64,000 bases of DNA from an uncultured Lachnospiraceae bacterium (GTDB taxonomy: Bacteria > Bacillota > Clostridia > Lachnospirales > Lachnospiraceae). This document shows, piece by piece, positions 22,691-32,849 of the stretch. Every line of letters begins with the position of its first letter. Position 1 is the first letter of the stretch. A model generated the notes under the pieces. It was not told the DNA's origin. It did no database searches and saw only the letters and a list, made by a program, of their open reading frames with translations. The stretch spans positions 20,210 to 84,209 of the forward strand of contig CAJUMM010000002.1 in NCBI GenBank assembly GCA_910586955.1. The letters are read 5' to 3'. Position numbers and translations under genes: made by a program.

Positions 22691-24181
22691 ATGAATATTC
22701 TAGAAATGCGGAAAATTTATAAAGCATTTCCCGGTGTGGTGGCCCTGGATCATGTGGATCTGGAATTGAAGAAAGGGGAAGTGATGGCGCTCCTTGGGGA
22801 GAACGGGGCGGGCAAGTCAACCCTGATTAAGATTCTTTCCGGGGCCTATCAGGCGGACGAGGGGACGATCCTGCTGGAGGGAAAGGAGTTTGCCGGCTAC
22901 ACCACCCAGGAAGCCATTGATATGGGAATCTCTGTAGTCTATCAAGAGTTAAATAATGTCAATAATATCAGCGTTGCGGAGAATCTGTTTCTAAATAATC
23001 TGCCTGTAAAGGGCCCATGGAAGAAGGTGGATTATAAAAGACTGTATCAAGAGGCAGGGGAGCTTCTGGAAAAAGTGGGTTTGGAGGATGTAGATCCGGG
23101 AGCGGATCTCAAAAAACTTTCCGTAGCCCAAAAGCAGCTAATTGAGATTGCCAAGGCCTTTTCCAAGAAAGTGAAAATCCTGGTGATGGATGAGCCTACT
23201 TCCGCCCTGAATGATGCGGAGACAGAGAAACTCTTCCAGCTGATTCTGAAAATGCGGGACCAGGGAGTATCCATTATTTACATTTCCCACCGTATGAATG
23301 AGGTCTTCCGGATCGCAGACACGGCTATGGTTATGCGGGACGGGCAGTATATAGCCAAAGTCCGGGTGGCAGATACAAATACGGATCAACTGGTGGCCTA
23401 TATGGTAGGGCGGGAGATTACGGATATGTATCCCGCCCGCAGTGTGGAAATCGGGGAAGAAGTATTTGCCGTGGAAAACTTGTCCACAGACTGGCTGAAA
23501 AATATCAGTTTTTCCATCCGTGCCGGGGAAGTAGTGGGTTTGTTCGGACTGATGGGAGCCGGGAGAACGGAGATTGCCTCCTGCATTGTGGGGAGCAAGA
23601 CGGTGCAGTCCTCCAGAATGCGGATGGCCGGAAAGCCTTACGTACCTTCTTCACCGGGGAATGCCCTGAAGAACAAGATTGCCTATGTGCCGGCGGAGCG
23701 CAAGGAGGACGGGCTGATCCTGGTATCCTCCGTAAAGGATAATATTACTATTTCCAATCTGGACGCTTTTATCAGCCACGGGAAAATGAATCTTAAGAAA
23801 GAGGAAGAGATTGCCAAGGAATGGATCCGGAAACTGCGGATTAAGACGCCCAAATCCTCTACCGTTGTGGAGTCCTTAAGCGGAGGCAACCAGCAGAAGG
23901 TGGTGGTGGCCAAGGCCCTGAATACGGAGCCGGAACTGGTGATTTTAAATGAGCCCACCCGGGGAATCGACGTGGGGGCAAAGGTGGAGATTTACACCCT
24001 GATCAATGAGCTGTGCGCCCAGGGAAAGGCCATTCTGATGATTTCCTCGGAATTGCCTGAAATTTTGTCTATGTCGGATCGGATATATGTGGTCTGCGAG
24101 GGACGGATTACCGGGGAGGTGGCACGTGGGGAGTTCACCCAGGAACATCTGGTAAAATATGCGATAGGAGAGACGGATTAG
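22691..24181 (+). CDS. Sugar ABC transporter ATPase (RbsA-like, two ABC domains)
   Basis: 496 aa with two nucleotide-binding domains. Domain one has the Walker A GENGAGKST near residue 38 and VMDEPTSALN as Walker B. Domain two has the degenerate Walker A GLMGAGRTE near 285, signature LSGGNQQK near 400 and LNEPTRGIDVGA. This arrangement is typical of ribose/galactose-type importers with one active ATP site. It follows the binding-protein gene by nine bases and precedes the permease by one base. Confidence 0.95.
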   Translation: MNILEMRKIYKAFPGVVALDHVDLELKKGEVMALLGENGAGKSTLIKILSGAYQADEGTILLEGKEFAGYTTQEAIDMGISVVYQELNNVNNISVAENLFLNNLPVKGPWKKVDYKRLYQEAGELLEKVGLEDVDPGADLKKLSVAQKQLIEIAKAFSKKVKILVMDEPTSALNDAETEKLFQLILKMRDQGVSIIYISHRMNEVFRIADTAMVMRDGQYIAKVRVADTNTDQLVAYMVGREITDMYPARSVEIGEEVFAVENLSTDWLKNISFSIRAGEVVGLFGLMGAGRTEIASCIVGSKTVQSSRMRMAGKPYVPSSPGNALKNKIAYVPAERKEDGLILVSSVKDNITISNLDAFISHGKMNLKKEEEIAKEWIRKLRIKTPKSSTVVESLSGGNQQKVVVAKALNTEPELVILNEPTRGIDVGAKVEIYTLINELCAQGKAILMISSELPEILSMSDRIYVVCEGRITGEVARGEFTQEHLVKYAIGETD

Positions 24182-24182
24182 T

Positions 24183-25166
24183 ATGGAAAAACGCTTGGAG
24201 AGGAAAAACAGTCCCTTGGGGGCGGTACAAACATTTTTAAGAGGAGATGTCAGCACGCTGTTTGCATTGTTCGGTATGATTGCCCTGTTCGGCATTCTGA
24301 GCCCGTATTTTCTCACGGTGAAGAATATTATGTCCATCGGCTCCTATGCTTCTATCCAGGGTATCATGGCGGCGGGCCTGACCTGCTGTATGCTGCTGGG
24401 GGGTATGGATGTATCCCAGTTTTCCCTGGCCGGGCTCTGCGGGATGTTTATGGGCCTGATGTATGAGGCAGGGATGAACGAGTGGCTGATTATTCCGCTG
24501 ACTTTAATAATTGGCATTTTGGCAGGCTGTATCAATGCAACGATTGTGGAAAAACTGAAAATCAGTGTTATGATTGCCACAATGGGCATGCAGTTTGTAA
24601 TCCGGGGATTTTGCTACATTATTACCGGCGGGGCATATGTGTACATAAAAAGCGATATGTTTAACTTTATAGGAAGCGGGAAATTATTTGGTGTCTTTCC
24701 CTTCTGCCTGCTGGTGATGATTATTGTATATATTGTTATTTGGTATGCTCTGAAATATACAAAATTCGGCCGTAATCTCTATGCCTGCGGTGGAAATCTG
24801 CGGGCGGCTTCACTTGCGGGAATTAATACAACGGCTATGCGTTATAAAGCCCATATGATATCCTCTTTTTGCGCGGCAATCGGCGGCATTATTATGACCA
24901 GCCAGCAGACGGCGGCCATGTGTAATGCAGGGGAAGGAAACGATATGGACTGTATTGCGGCTGTCATCTTGGGCGGCTTAGGGCTTGCCGGCGGAAAGGG
25001 GAAGGTGACCGGCACCCTGATCGGCGTTCTGATAATCTGTGTGCTCTTTAACGGCATGACCATGCTGAATGTGCAGGTGTACTGGCAGAAAGTGCTGAAA
25101 GGCGTGGTGCTTCTTCTGGCGGTGTTTATCGACTCCTTGAGAAGCGGGCTTTTGAAAAAAGCATAA
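24183..25166 (+). CDS. Sugar ABC transporter permease (RbsC-like)
   Basis: 327 aa with eight to ten hydrophobic segments. The GGMDVSQFSLAGLCG region near residue 75 and AAVILGGLGLAGGKGKVTGT near 260 are hallmarks of the ribose-type permease family, the latter being the ATPase-contacting loop. It forms the membrane channel of the importer. It ends the operon; a terminator follows. Confidence 0.94.
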   Translation: MEKRLERKNSPLGAVQTFLRGDVSTLFALFGMIALFGILSPYFLTVKNIMSIGSYASIQGIMAAGLTCCMLLGGMDVSQFSLAGLCGMFMGLMYEAGMNEWLIIPLTLIIGILAGCINATIVEKLKISVMIATMGMQFVIRGFCYIITGGAYVYIKSDMFNFIGSGKLFGVFPFCLLVMIIVYIVIWYALKYTKFGRNLYACGGNLRAASLAGINTTAMRYKAHMISSFCAAIGGIIMTSQQTAAMCNAGEGNDMDCIAAVILGGLGLAGGKGKVTGTLIGVLIICVLFNGMTMLNVQVYWQKVLKGVVLLLAVFIDSLRSGLLKKA

Positions 25167-25180
25167 GAAGAACCTTAAGG

Positions 25181-25217
25181 AGGGGCTGCTGTGAAATATT
25201 CTTGAACAGCGGCCCTT
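25181..25217 (+). terminator. Rho-independent terminator of the ThuA-ABC operon
   Basis: GGGGCTGCTGT pairs with ACAGCGGCCC, followed by TTTTTT. Confidence 0.9.
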
Positions 25218-25262
25218 TTTTGTGTAGAATAAATAGAAAAGAAGTCGGGAGAGGGAAAAGGT

Positions 25263-26387
25263 ATGGGGAGACTTTCCGGCAGCTCCGCGGGGGAGCGGCG
25301 CAGAAGTACAATTTATGATGTGGCGAAGGAGGCAGGGGTTTCGGCGGCCACTGTTTCCCATGTGCTGAACGGAACGGCCGCTATTTCGGATGCCACCAGG
25401 GAGCGGGTGATGGCGGCGGTGGAATCCCAGGATTACCGCCCTAACAATACGGCCAGGACTCTCCGGAAGCGAAGGAGCGGGATCATCGGCCTAGTGACCC
25501 AGGATATGACCAGCCAGTTTTATTCCATTATGTATGAACGGCTTCTGGTGCGGGCCCAGGAAGAGGGATATATTATGTTCCTGACCTGCGGGCAGCAGGA
25601 TCCGAGGCTCACCAGAAGCAACATTGAGATGCTGATCGAACATCAGGTGGACGGGATGATCCTGGTGGGAAACAGTTATTCGGAGGAATCCCTGCAAGCT
25701 GCGGAAAAGTACGGAGTTCCGGTAGTCCTCTGCGATCAGTACTCCCCCAGCTTCCACAGCGTGGAGTTTGATAATTTCAATACCATGCGCAGGCTGGTGC
25801 ATTGCTTTTTCGGGGAAGGCAAGAGGCGGCTGGCGTATATCGGCGTTGCGGATGCGGACGGGCATGAGAACCTGTACCAGCGCTACCAGGGATTTTGGCA
25901 GGGGATGCTGGATGAGGGGCTTAATCCGGAACAGTACCACATCGCCCTCTCCAGGGAAGAGTCGAAATATTTCAAGTATAACCGGGAATTCCGGGTTTTT
26001 TCGGATTTTCTCCAGAAATTGCCCAGGGAAGAGTGGCCGGAGGTGGTGTTCGCCTCCCACGACGCCATTGCGCAGATCTTCATTGCCTCCGTGATACGTT
26101 CCGGAGGACAGGTTCCCCAGGATATGTGGGTCCTTGGCTTTGATGATACCAGCCATGCCTTCTTCTCTGCTCCAAGTATTTCTACGGTACACCAGGATCC
26201 GCTGGAGCTGGCAGATGAATCTTTAAATATGCTGAGTGCCTTGATGCAGAAGAAAGACTGCCAGCAGCACAAAGTGCTCCGGCAGAAAGTCGTGATCCGG
26301 GAGTCTGCCCCTATTGCAGAGTATCTTCTTAAGAGGGAAAAGCTGGAGGTTCTGGTTGACGAGAGAAGCGTTTCCGGGGAGGGCTGA
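25263..26387 (+). CDS. LacI-family transcriptional regulator
   Basis: 374 aa. A 15-residue N-terminal extension precedes the helix-turn-helix (TIYDVAKEAGVSAATVSHV, about residues 17-35) and hinge (RPNNTARTLRKRRSG). The sensor domain is of the sugar-binding type. The recognition helix region is close to that of the regulator at 4683, in line with both loci having AATCGATT operators. It lies directly after the ABC operon and probably controls it and the divergent AKR-MFS operon. GGGAGAGGG precedes the ATG. Cross-talk between the two regulators is possible. Confidence 0.92.
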   Translation: MGRLSGSSAGERRRSTIYDVAKEAGVSAATVSHVLNGTAAISDATRERVMAAVESQDYRPNNTARTLRKRRSGIIGLVTQDMTSQFYSIMYERLLVRAQEEGYIMFLTCGQQDPRLTRSNIEMLIEHQVDGMILVGNSYSEESLQAAEKYGVPVVLCDQYSPSFHSVEFDNFNTMRRLVHCFFGEGKRRLAYIGVADADGHENLYQRYQGFWQGMLDEGLNPEQYHIALSREESKYFKYNREFRVFSDFLQKLPREEWPEVVFASHDAIAQIFIASVIRSGGQVPQDMWVLGFDDTSHAFFSAPSISTVHQDPLELADESLNMLSALMQKKDCQQHKVLRQKVVIRESAPIAEYLLKREKLEVLVDERSVSGEG

Positions 26388-26435
26388 GGGATTTCCGGAA
26401 AAGCCGGGGGAAAGACAGGAAGAGAGGGATGGCAG

Positions 26436-27206
26436 ATGCGTTTTCGCCCATGTATCGATATCCATAACGGAAAGGTAAAGCAGATTGTAGGGGGGAGCCT
26501 TCGGGACTGTCAGGACTCTGCCCGGGAAAATTTCGTGTCGGAGCAGATGGCAGACTGGTATGCCAGGCTTTATAAAAAGGACGGTCTTAGGGGCGGCCAT
26601 GTGATTTTGCTCAATAAAGCCGGTTCTCCCTATTACGAGGCAACAAAAGAGCAGGCATTTCGCGCTTTACGTGCCTGGCCCGGAGGACTGCAGGCAGGTG
26701 GCGGCATTACGCCGAAGAATGCCTGGGAATTTCTGGATGCGGGAGCCTCCCACGTGATTGTCACCTCCTACGTATTCCGGGAGGGGCAGATACACTATGA
26801 AAGCCTGAATCAGATGCGGGCTGGGGTGGGAAAGGAGCGGCTGGTGCTGGATTTGAGCTGCCGGAAGAGGGACGGGATCTACTACATTGTCACGGACCGG
26901 TGGCAGAATTTTACCCAGGTGGCGGTGACGGAAGAGCTTCTTTGGGAGCTTTCGGGATACTGCAGCGAGTTCCTGGTTCATGCCGTGGACGTGGAGGGCC
27001 ATGCCTCCGGCATTGAGGAGGAACTGGTCCGGCTTCTGGGAGCATGGCAGGGAATTCCGGTGACTTATGCGGGAGGCGTGGGCAGTATGGAGGATCTGGA
27101 GAAGCTTGGCCGGCTTGGACAAGGGCGGCTGGATGTGACTGTTGGGAGCGCTTTGGATTTGTTTGGGGGAGGGATTCCCTATGAGAGTCTTAAGAAAATT
27201 GTCTGA
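26436..27206 (+). CDS. hisA: Eukaryotic-type HisA (ProFAR isomerase)
   Basis: 256 aa. It matches the fungal/plant HIS6 type rather than the common bacterial HisA: CIDIHNGKVKQIVGG (residues 6-20), FVSEQMADWYARLYK, LQAGGGI, HVIVTSYVF, LDLSCRK, FLVHAVDVEG and TVGSALDLFGG near the end all follow that lineage. It should isomerise N'-phosphoribosylformimino-AICAR-phosphate in histidine synthesis, a TIM-barrel reaction using two Asp residues (Asp in CIDIHN and Asp in HAVDVEG). No other his gene is near. It is preceded by the LacI gene and followed by the HPF gene. Confidence 0.88.
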   Translation: MRFRPCIDIHNGKVKQIVGGSLRDCQDSARENFVSEQMADWYARLYKKDGLRGGHVILLNKAGSPYYEATKEQAFRALRAWPGGLQAGGGITPKNAWEFLDAGASHVIVTSYVFREGQIHYESLNQMRAGVGKERLVLDLSCRKRDGIYYIVTDRWQNFTQVAVTEELLWELSGYCSEFLVHAVDVEGHASGIEEELVRLLGAWQGIPVTYAGGVGSMEDLEKLGRLGQGRLDVTVGSALDLFGGGIPYESLKKIV

Positions 27207-27226
27207 CATTTTCTTCGGTGAAGTAG

Positions 27227-27255
27227 TTGTCTCCCCTGGCAGATTGTGGTATACT
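27227..27255 (+). promoter_or_regulatory. Sigma-A-type promoter of hpf
   Basis: TTGTCT (27227-27232), 17-base spacer, TATACT (27250-27255). The leader that follows has a stable GGGTAGGAA/TTCCTGCCC hairpin at about 27270-27291. Confidence 0.65.
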
Positions 27256-27322
27256 CGAAACAAGACAAAGGGTAGGAAAGCTTCCTGCCCCGGGTCTAGA
27301 AAACCGTAAAGGAGTTGGGTGT

Positions 27323-27847
27323 ATGCGTTATATTATCAGCGGGAAGAATATCGAAGTGACAGAGGGGCTGCGTGCAGCGATTACGGACAAGCTTGGGAAG
27401 TTAGAGCGCTATTTTACTCCGGACACAGAAGTGCAGGTAACCTTAAGCGTAGAGAAAGAGAGACAAAAGATTGAAGTGACCATTCCTGTGAAGGGAACGG
27501 TGATCCGTTCCGAGCAGGTGAGCAATGATATGTATGTATCCATCGATCTGGTGGAAGAGGTAATCGAGCGGCAGCTTAGGAAGTACAAGAACAAGCTGGT
27601 ACAGCGGGAGCAGGGGGGCGGCAGTTTCCGCCAGGAATTCATTGACCGGGAGGCGGAGGACGAGGAGGTACGCATTATCCGTACCAAGCAGTTTGACCGC
27701 AAGCCTATGTATGCGGAGGACGCCTGCATCCAGATGGAGATGCTGGGCCACAATTTCTATGTCTTTGTCAATGCGGAGACAGATGAAGTCAATGTGGTGT
27801 ACAAGAGAAAAGGCAATACCTATGGGCTGATGGAGCCGGAGGATTGA
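27323..27847 (+). CDS. hpf: Long-form ribosome hibernation-promoting factor
   Basis: 174 aa, the usual length of long HPF. The N-terminal S30AE/YfiA domain (residues 1-100) begins MRYIISGKNIEVTEGLR. A charged linker precedes the C-terminal dimerisation domain (residues 118-174, starting IIRTKQFDRKPM and including EMLGHNFYVFVNAET). It binds the 30S decoding region and joins two ribosomes into inactive 100S dimers in stationary phase. The ATG at 27323 has AAAGGAG upstream. It is monocistronic, with its own promoter and terminator. Confidence 0.97.
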   Translation: MRYIISGKNIEVTEGLRAAITDKLGKLERYFTPDTEVQVTLSVEKERQKIEVTIPVKGTVIRSEQVSNDMYVSIDLVEEVIERQLRKYKNKLVQREQGGGSFRQEFIDREAEDEEVRIIRTKQFDRKPMYAEDACIQMEMLGHNFYVFVNAETDEVNVVYKRKGNTYGLMEPED

Positions 27848-27891
27848 GGCACAGGTTTATAGAGGCCGGGTGTAAAAAAGAAAGATAGTAC

Positions 27892-27926
27892 GAAGGAGTT
27901 GTTGGCTGACGACAGCTCCTTTTTTC
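27892..27926 (+). terminator. Rho-independent terminator of hpf
   Basis: AAGGAGTTGT pairs with ACAGCTCCTT, followed by TTTT. Confidence 0.85.
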
Positions 27927-27950
27927 TGTTTCTGGCTGCGTATACAGTCA

Positions 27951-27979
27951 TTGAAAACATACGGAAAACTTGTTATACT
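27951..27979 (+). promoter_or_regulatory. Sigma-A-type promoter of the ATPase-nuclease gene
   Basis: TTGAAA (27951-27956), 17-base spacer, TATACT (27974-27979). Confidence 0.65.
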
Positions 27980-28061
27980 GTAACAAACAGCCTTGGCTTT
28001 TCCGGCGCTTCCCGGAAATGGGGAGGCCGTGTGGAGAAGGTTTTAGAAAGAGGGTGTATTT

Positions 28062-29771
28062 ATGGCAAGAGTGGTAGGAATGGGAATCCAGGACTTTGAA
28101 AAAATAATCGTGAATGACTGTTTTTATATAGATAAGACGGGATTTATCAAAGAGTGGTGGGAGAACCGGGATGACGTGACCCTTATAGCCCGTCCCCGCC
28201 GATTTGGGAAGACTTTGACCATGAGCATGGTGGAGCAGTTCTTTTCCCTGAAGTATGCAGGCCGGGGAGATTTGTTTGAAGGTCTGTCTATCTGGAGGGA
28301 GGAGAAATTCCGGGAGCTGCAGGGGACGTATCCGGTGATTTCCCTTAGTTTTGCGGATATTAAGGAGAGTGGGTTTTCCCAAGTGAGGGAGAAAATCTGC
28401 CGGATCCTGAAAAATCTTTGTGATGAATATGAGTTCCTGCTCCGGGAAGATTTTTTGAGAGAGGGAGAGGCGGATTTCTTTCACAGCGTGTCCCCGGAGA
28501 TGACGGATGCAACGGCGTCTTATGTGCTGAAAGCCCTGTCTGCCTGCCTGATGCGCTATTATGGAAAGAAAGTGATCATTCTTCTGGATGAGTACGATAC
28601 GCCCTTGCAGGAAGCCTATGTGGGAGGATACTGGAAAGAGCTGGTGGCCTTTACCAGAAGCATGTTTAACGCCGCCTTTAAGAGTAACCCCTATCTGGAG
28701 CGGGCCATCATGACGGGTATAGCACACCCCGCTTTATCGGGTGTTACACGGGTAAGCAAGGAATCCATTTTTTCGGATTTGAATAACTTGGAGGTGGTAA
28801 CTACTACTTCGGAAAAGTACGAGGATTCCTTTGGATTTACCCAGGAGGAGGTGTGGGATGCCCTGGAAGAGTATGGGCTGTTGGAGAGGAAAGAGGAAGT
28901 AAAGAACTGGTATGATGGATTTACTTTTGGGAAAAGAGCGGATATTTATAATCCATGGTCGATTCTGAACTATCTTGATAAGGGAAAACTCTCTGCCTAC
29001 TGGGCCAACACCAGCAGCAACAGCCTGGTAGGGAAACTGATCCGGGAGGGAAGCAGGGAGACCAAACTGATCATGGAGGATCTTCTGGAAGGAAAGGTCC
29101 TTCATACGGAAATTGATGAACAGATTGTCTTTAACCAGCTGGATGACCGGGAAAATGCCATTTGGAGCCTGCTTTTGGCCAGCGGATATCTGCGGGTGGA
29201 GAAGTTTACCTTTGATGAGGAGTGGGGACGGGAGCTTTATGACTTGGTTTTAACCAATAAAGAAGTGCGCATTATGTTCGAGGGGATGATTCGGGATTGG
29301 TTCTCCAGGCGGACGCCTGCATACAATGAGTTTGTCAAAGCGCTGCTGGGGGATGACAGAAAGGCAATGAACATTTATATGAATAAAGTTGCACTGGCCA
29401 CATTCAGCAGCTTCGATACGGGAAAACGGCCGTCGGAGGAAAGGGAGCCGGAGCGTTTTTATCATGGCTTTGTACTGGGGCTTTTGGTAGAACTGCGGGG
29501 CAGGTATACCCTAGCTTCCAACCGTGAGAGCGGCTATGGGCGTTATGATGTGATGCTGGAACCAAAGGAAAATAAGGATGCGGCGATTATATTGGAATTT
29601 AAGGTATATGATCCGGAAGGGGAAAAGACTCTTGCAGATACGGTGGCCTCTGCTCTTAAACAGATCGAAGAGAAACAGTATGCCGCTGCCCTGGAAGCGA
29701 AAGGAATCGGGCCAGAGCGGATCCGGAAATACGGGTTTGCCTTTGAGGGGAAGAAGGTCTTGATTGGGTAG
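28062..29771 (+). CDS. AAA-ATPase-like / PD-(D/E)XK nuclease-like protein
   Basis: 569 aa. The N-terminal AAA-ATPase_like domain has [11 protein letters not shown] and the Walker A region [13 protein letters not shown] near residue 45, with LLDEYDTPL near 172 as Walker B. The C-terminal domain (about 470-569) has a PD-(D/E)XK-type core: RYDVMLEP and IILEFKVYD. This architecture is very common, in many paralogues, in gut Bacteroidota and Clostridia; its job is not established, with defence or mobile-element roles suspected. It has its own promoter. It stands alone between hpf and secA. Confidence 0.9.
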   Translation: MARVVGMGIQDFEKIIVNDCFYIDKTGFIKEWWENRDDVTLIARPRRFGKTLTMSMVEQFFSLKYAGRGDLFEGLSIWREEKFRELQGTYPVISLSFADIKESGFSQVREKICRILKNLCDEYEFLLREDFLREGEADFFHSVSPEMTDATASYVLKALSACLMRYYGKKVIILLDEYDTPLQEAYVGGYWKELVAFTRSMFNAAFKSNPYLERAIMTGIAHPALSGVTRVSKESIFSDLNNLEVVTTTSEKYEDSFGFTQEEVWDALEEYGLLERKEEVKNWYDGFTFGKRADIYNPWSILNYLDKGKLSAYWANTSSNSLVGKLIREGSRETKLIMEDLLEGKVLHTEIDEQIVFNQLDDRENAIWSLLLASGYLRVEKFTFDEEWGRELYDLVLTNKEVRIMFEGMIRDWFSRRTPAYNEFVKALLGDDRKAMNIYMNKVALATFSSFDTGKRPSEEREPERFYHGFVLGLLVELRGRYTLASNRESGYGRYDVMLEPKENKDAAIILEFKVYDPEGEKTLADTVASALKQIEEKQYAAALEAKGIGPERIRKYGFAFEGKKVLIG

Positions 29772-29818
29772 TTTTACGGAGCAGTCCCGGATGGTCCCGG
29801 ACCTTCCGCCGCTTTTTC

Positions 29819-29847
29819 TTGAATAATTATGCGGATAGTGCTACAAT
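29819..29847 (+). promoter_or_regulatory. Sigma-A-type promoter of secA
   Basis: TTGAAT (29819-29824), 17-base spacer, TACAAT (29842-29847), about 50 bases before the start codon. Confidence 0.7.
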
Positions 29848-29896
29848 ACAAAAACAGGGTATTTTCCCGCAATACACGAAAACAGGAGTTAATCAG

Positions 29897-32461
29897 ATGA
29901 GTATACTTACTAAAATGTTCGGTACGCACAGTGAGCGTGAGCTGAAGCTCATTTATCCCATGGTAGATAAGATCGAGGCCCTGCGCCCGGCTATGATGGA
30001 ATTGTCGGATGAAGAGCTGCGGGGAAAGACGAAAGAATTTAAGGAGCGCCTGGGGGCCGGGGAGACCCTGGACGATCTTTTAATAGAAGCTTTTGCCGCA
30101 GTCCGGGAGGCTGCCAGGCGTGTCCTGGGGATGGAGCACTACCGGGTGCAGCTTATCGGAGGCATCATACTCCATCAGGGAAGAATTGCGGAAATGAAGA
30201 CCGGTGAAGGAAAGACCCTGGTATCTACCCTTCCGGCTTACTTAAATGCCCTGGAGGGACGGGGGGTCCATATTGTTACGGTCAATGACTATCTGGCAAA
30301 CCGTGACGCAGAGTGGATGGGCAAGGTCCACGAGGCCCTGGGTCTGACAGTGGGCGTGGTGCTCAACAGCAATACCAACGACGAGCGCCGGGCGGCCTAC
30401 GCCTGCGACATTACCTATGTGACCAACAATGAGCTGGGATTTGATTACCTCCGGGATAACATGGTGATCTACAAGGAGCAGCTGGTACAGCGGGAACTGC
30501 ACTACGCCATTATTGACGAGGTGGACTCGGTGCTTATTGATGAGGCCCGGACGCCGCTGATTATCTCCGGCCAGAGCGGCAAGTCCACCAAGCTCTACGA
30601 GGTCTGCGACGTGCTGGCAAAGACTATGAAGCGGGGGGAGGCCAGCGGGGAGTTCAGCAAGATGAACGCCATTATGGGTGAGGAGATAGAGGAGACCGGG
30701 GAATTTATCGTCAATGAGAAGGACAAGGTTGTGAATCTCACGGACGACGGCGTGAAACGGGTGGAGCAGTATTTCCATATTGAAAACCTGGCAGATCCGG
30801 AGAATCTGGAGATCCAGCACAACATTATCCTGGCTTTGCGGGCTAATTACCTGATGTTCCGGGATCAGGATTATGTGGTGAAAGACGACCAGGTGCTGAT
30901 TGTGGATGAATTTACAGGGCGTATTATGCCCGGCCGCCGGTATTCCGACGGCCTGCACCAGGCCATTGAGGCCAAGGAGCATGTGAAGGTAAAGCGGGAG
31001 AGCAAGACTCTGGCCAACATTACCTTCCAGAACTTTTTTAACAAATACGAGAAGAAAGCCGGTATGACCGGTACGGCTCTGACGGAGGAAAAGGAGTTCC
31101 GGGAAATCTACAGCATGGACGTGATCGAGATTCCCACCAACCGGCCTGTAGTCCGGAAAGACCTCCAGGATGCCGTATACAAGACCCGGAAGGAGAAGCT
31201 TTTTGCGGTGGTCAATGCCATCGAGGAGGCCCATAAGAAGGGACAGCCGGTGCTGGTGGGTACCATTACCATTGAGGCTTCCGAGGAATTAAGCGTCCTT
31301 CTGCGCAGAAGAGGGGTTCCCCATGAGGTGCTGAACGCCAAGTTCCATGAGCGGGAGGCGGAGATTGTGGCCCTGGCAGGCCGCCACGGGGCAGTGACCA
31401 TTGCCACCAATATGGCGGGCCGCGGTACGGATATCAAACTGGACGATGAGGCCAGGGAGGCCGGTGGATTGAAAATCATTGGCACAGAGCGTCATGAATC
31501 CCGCCGGATTGACAACCAGCTTAGGGGACGTTCCGGCCGTCAGGGAGATCCCGGGGAATCCCGCTTTTACATTTCCCTGGAAGACGATCTGATGCGTCTC
31601 TTCGGCTCGGAACGGCTGATGGGCATTTTCAACGCCCTGGGCGTGCCGGAGAATGAGGAGATTGAGCATAAAATGCTCTCCGATGCCATTGAGAAGGCCC
31701 AGAAAAAGATTGAAAATAACAACTTCGGGATCCGCAAAAACCTCCTGGAGTATGACCAGGTGATGAATGAGCAGCGGGAGATCATCTACGCCGAGCGCCG
31801 CCGGGTATTGAACGGGGAGAGCATGCGGGATGCCATCTATAAGATGCTTACGGATACGGTGGAAAATGTGGTAGATACCCTCATCGGAGACGATCAGGAT
31901 CCGGAAGAGTGGGATCTGAAAGGACTCAATGAGGTGCTGCTTCCCACCATTCCCTTAAAGCCGGTGACGCCGGATCGGGTCCAGGGAAAGCGCAAAAATG
32001 AGCTGAAACACCTGCTGAAAGAGGAGGCGGTAAAGCTCTACGAGCTGAAAGAAGCGGAGTTCCCCAACCCGGAAATGCTCCGGGAACTGGAACGGGTCTT
32101 CCTTCTGAAGGTTATCGACCGGAAGTGGATGGATCACATTGACGATATGGATCAGCTCCGCCAGGGCATCGGCCTTCAGGCATTTGCCCAGAGGGATCCT
32201 CTGGTGGAATATAAGCTGAGCGGTTATGAGATGTTCTCCGCCATGACTTCCAGCATCCAGGAGGAGACGGTGCGCATCCTGCTCCATGTCCGGGTAGAGG
32301 AGAAGGCGGAGCGGGAGCAGGTGGCCAAGGTGACGGGAACCAACAAGGATACCAGCCTGGCCCGGGCTCCCAAGAGGCGGGAGTCCGAGAAGATTTATCC
32401 CAACGATCCCTGTCCCTGCGGCAGCGGCAAGAAGTATAAGCAGTGCTGCGGGAGAAAATAA
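29897..32461 (+). CDS. secA: Preprotein translocase ATPase SecA
   Basis: 854 aa, normal SecA length. It drives protein export through SecYEG. Walker A is [10 protein letters not shown] near residue 103; [16 protein letters not shown] near 208 is the DEAD-type box; [12 protein letters not shown] near 500 is the helicase motif; [11 protein letters not shown] near 543 follows. The C-terminus has the zinc and SecB-binding type tail ([13 protein letters not shown]). The ATG at 29897 with CAGGAG upstream begins MSILTKMFG; an earlier in-frame ATG lies within the promoter -35 region and is rejected. A terminator follows immediately. Confidence 0.98.
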   Translation: MSILTKMFGTHSERELKLIYPMVDKIEALRPAMMELSDEELRGKTKEFKERLGAGETLDDLLIEAFAAVREAARRVLGMEHYRVQLIGGIILHQGRIAEMKTGEGKTLVSTLPAYLNALEGRGVHIVTVNDYLANRDAEWMGKVHEALGLTVGVVLNSNTNDERRAAYACDITYVTNNELGFDYLRDNMVIYKEQLVQRELHYAIIDEVDSVLIDEARTPLIISGQSGKSTKLYEVCDVLAKTMKRGEASGEFSKMNAIMGEEIEETGEFIVNEKDKVVNLTDDGVKRVEQYFHIENLADPENLEIQHNIILALRANYLMFRDQDYVVKDDQVLIVDEFTGRIMPGRRYSDGLHQAIEAKEHVKVKRESKTLANITFQNFFNKYEKKAGMTGTALTEEKEFREIYSMDVIEIPTNRPVVRKDLQDAVYKTRKEKLFAVVNAIEEAHKKGQPVLVGTITIEASEELSVLLRRRGVPHEVLNAKFHEREAEIVALAGRHGAVTIATNMAGRGTDIKLDDEAREAGGLKIIGTERHESRRIDNQLRGRSGRQGDPGESRFYISLEDDLMRLFGSERLMGIFNALGVPENEEIEHKMLSDAIEKAQKKIENNNFGIRKNLLEYDQVMNEQREIIYAERRRVLNGESMRDAIYKMLTDTVENVVDTLIGDDQDPEEWDLKGLNEVLLPTIPLKPVTPDRVQGKRKNELKHLLKEEAVKLYELKEAEFPNPEMLRELERVFLLKVIDRKWMDHIDDMDQLRQGIGLQAFAQRDPLVEYKLSGYEMFSAMTSSIQEETVRILLHVRVEEKAEREQVAKVTGTNKDTSLARAPKRRESEKIYPNDPCPCGSGKKYKQCCGRK

Positions 32462-32486
32462 AAAGTTGAATATTGAAACAGAAAAA

Positions 32487-32531
32487 GGGCCATACTTCTA
32501 AGAAATGGAAACAGAAAGGGGTATGGTCTTT
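32487..32531 (+). terminator. Terminator-like hairpin after secA
   Basis: CCATAC pairs with GTATGG, followed by TCTTTTT. It overlaps the region directly before the SASP start codon, so it may also limit SASP translation during growth. GAAACAGAAA occurs twice, flanking the stem. Confidence 0.6.
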
Positions 32532-32533
32532 TT

Positions 32534-32770
32534 ATGCCAAAGTCAAAAAAAGTGGATTTGAAAAATCTGGAGCCGGAGGAACAGCTGAAGTATGAGATTG
32601 CCGAAGAGCTGGGGCTTCTGGACAAGGTGGTTGCGGAAGGGTGGAAATCTCTTTCTGCCAAGGAGACGGGGCGCATCGGCGGCCTGATGACCAAGAAAAA
32701 GAAAGAGATGAAGGACAAAGCCAGGCAGGAAGATGAGGAGCGGGAGTCCCTGATTGAAGAACTGCTGTGA
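32534..32770 (+). CDS. Divergent alpha/beta-type small acid-soluble spore protein
   Basis: 78 aa. LKYEIAEELGL resembles the site where germination protease cuts alpha/beta SASPs (before the Ile), and SLSAKETGRIGGLMTKKKK resembles the second DNA-binding region with its Gly-x-x-GG turn. Proteins of this family coat and protect spore DNA. Differences from standard SASPs are a long Lys/Glu-rich C-terminal tail and a Leu-rich centre, so this belongs to an atypical clostridial subgroup. Supports the view that the host forms spores. Confidence 0.78.
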   Translation: MPKSKKVDLKNLEPEEQLKYEIAEELGLLDKVVAEGWKSLSAKETGRIGGLMTKKKKEMKDKARQEDEERESLIEELL

Positions 32771-32777
32771 AAAGGTC

Positions 32778-32805
32778 TTGCAATCCTCCTGTTCTGTGAT
32801 ATAAT
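32778..32805 (+). promoter_or_regulatory. Sigma-A-type promoter of the sufC-sufB pair
   Basis: TTGCAA (32778-32783), 16-base spacer, TATAAT (32800-32805). The palindromic operator begins on the next base. Confidence 0.75.
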
Positions 32806-32830
32806 AAATCCGAGTACAATAGTCGGATTT
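32806..32830. promoter_or_regulatory. IscR/Rrf2-like palindromic operator over the suf start site
   Basis: A 25-base palindrome with 10 of 12 pairs matching: AAATCCGAGTA, centre, ATAGTCGGATTT-like right half. The CCGA...TAGTCGG core resembles the type-1 site of IscR, an Fe-S-sensing Rrf2-family repressor. Its position directly after the -10 box fits repression. The regulator itself is not in the window. Confidence 0.65.
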
Positions 32831-32849
32831 GAGAAGGAAGATGAGAGAA

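Noticed and set aside
27256..27322. raiA-type structured RNA before hpf
   Set aside because: Only one short hairpin fits in the 67-base leader, too little for the raiA motif.
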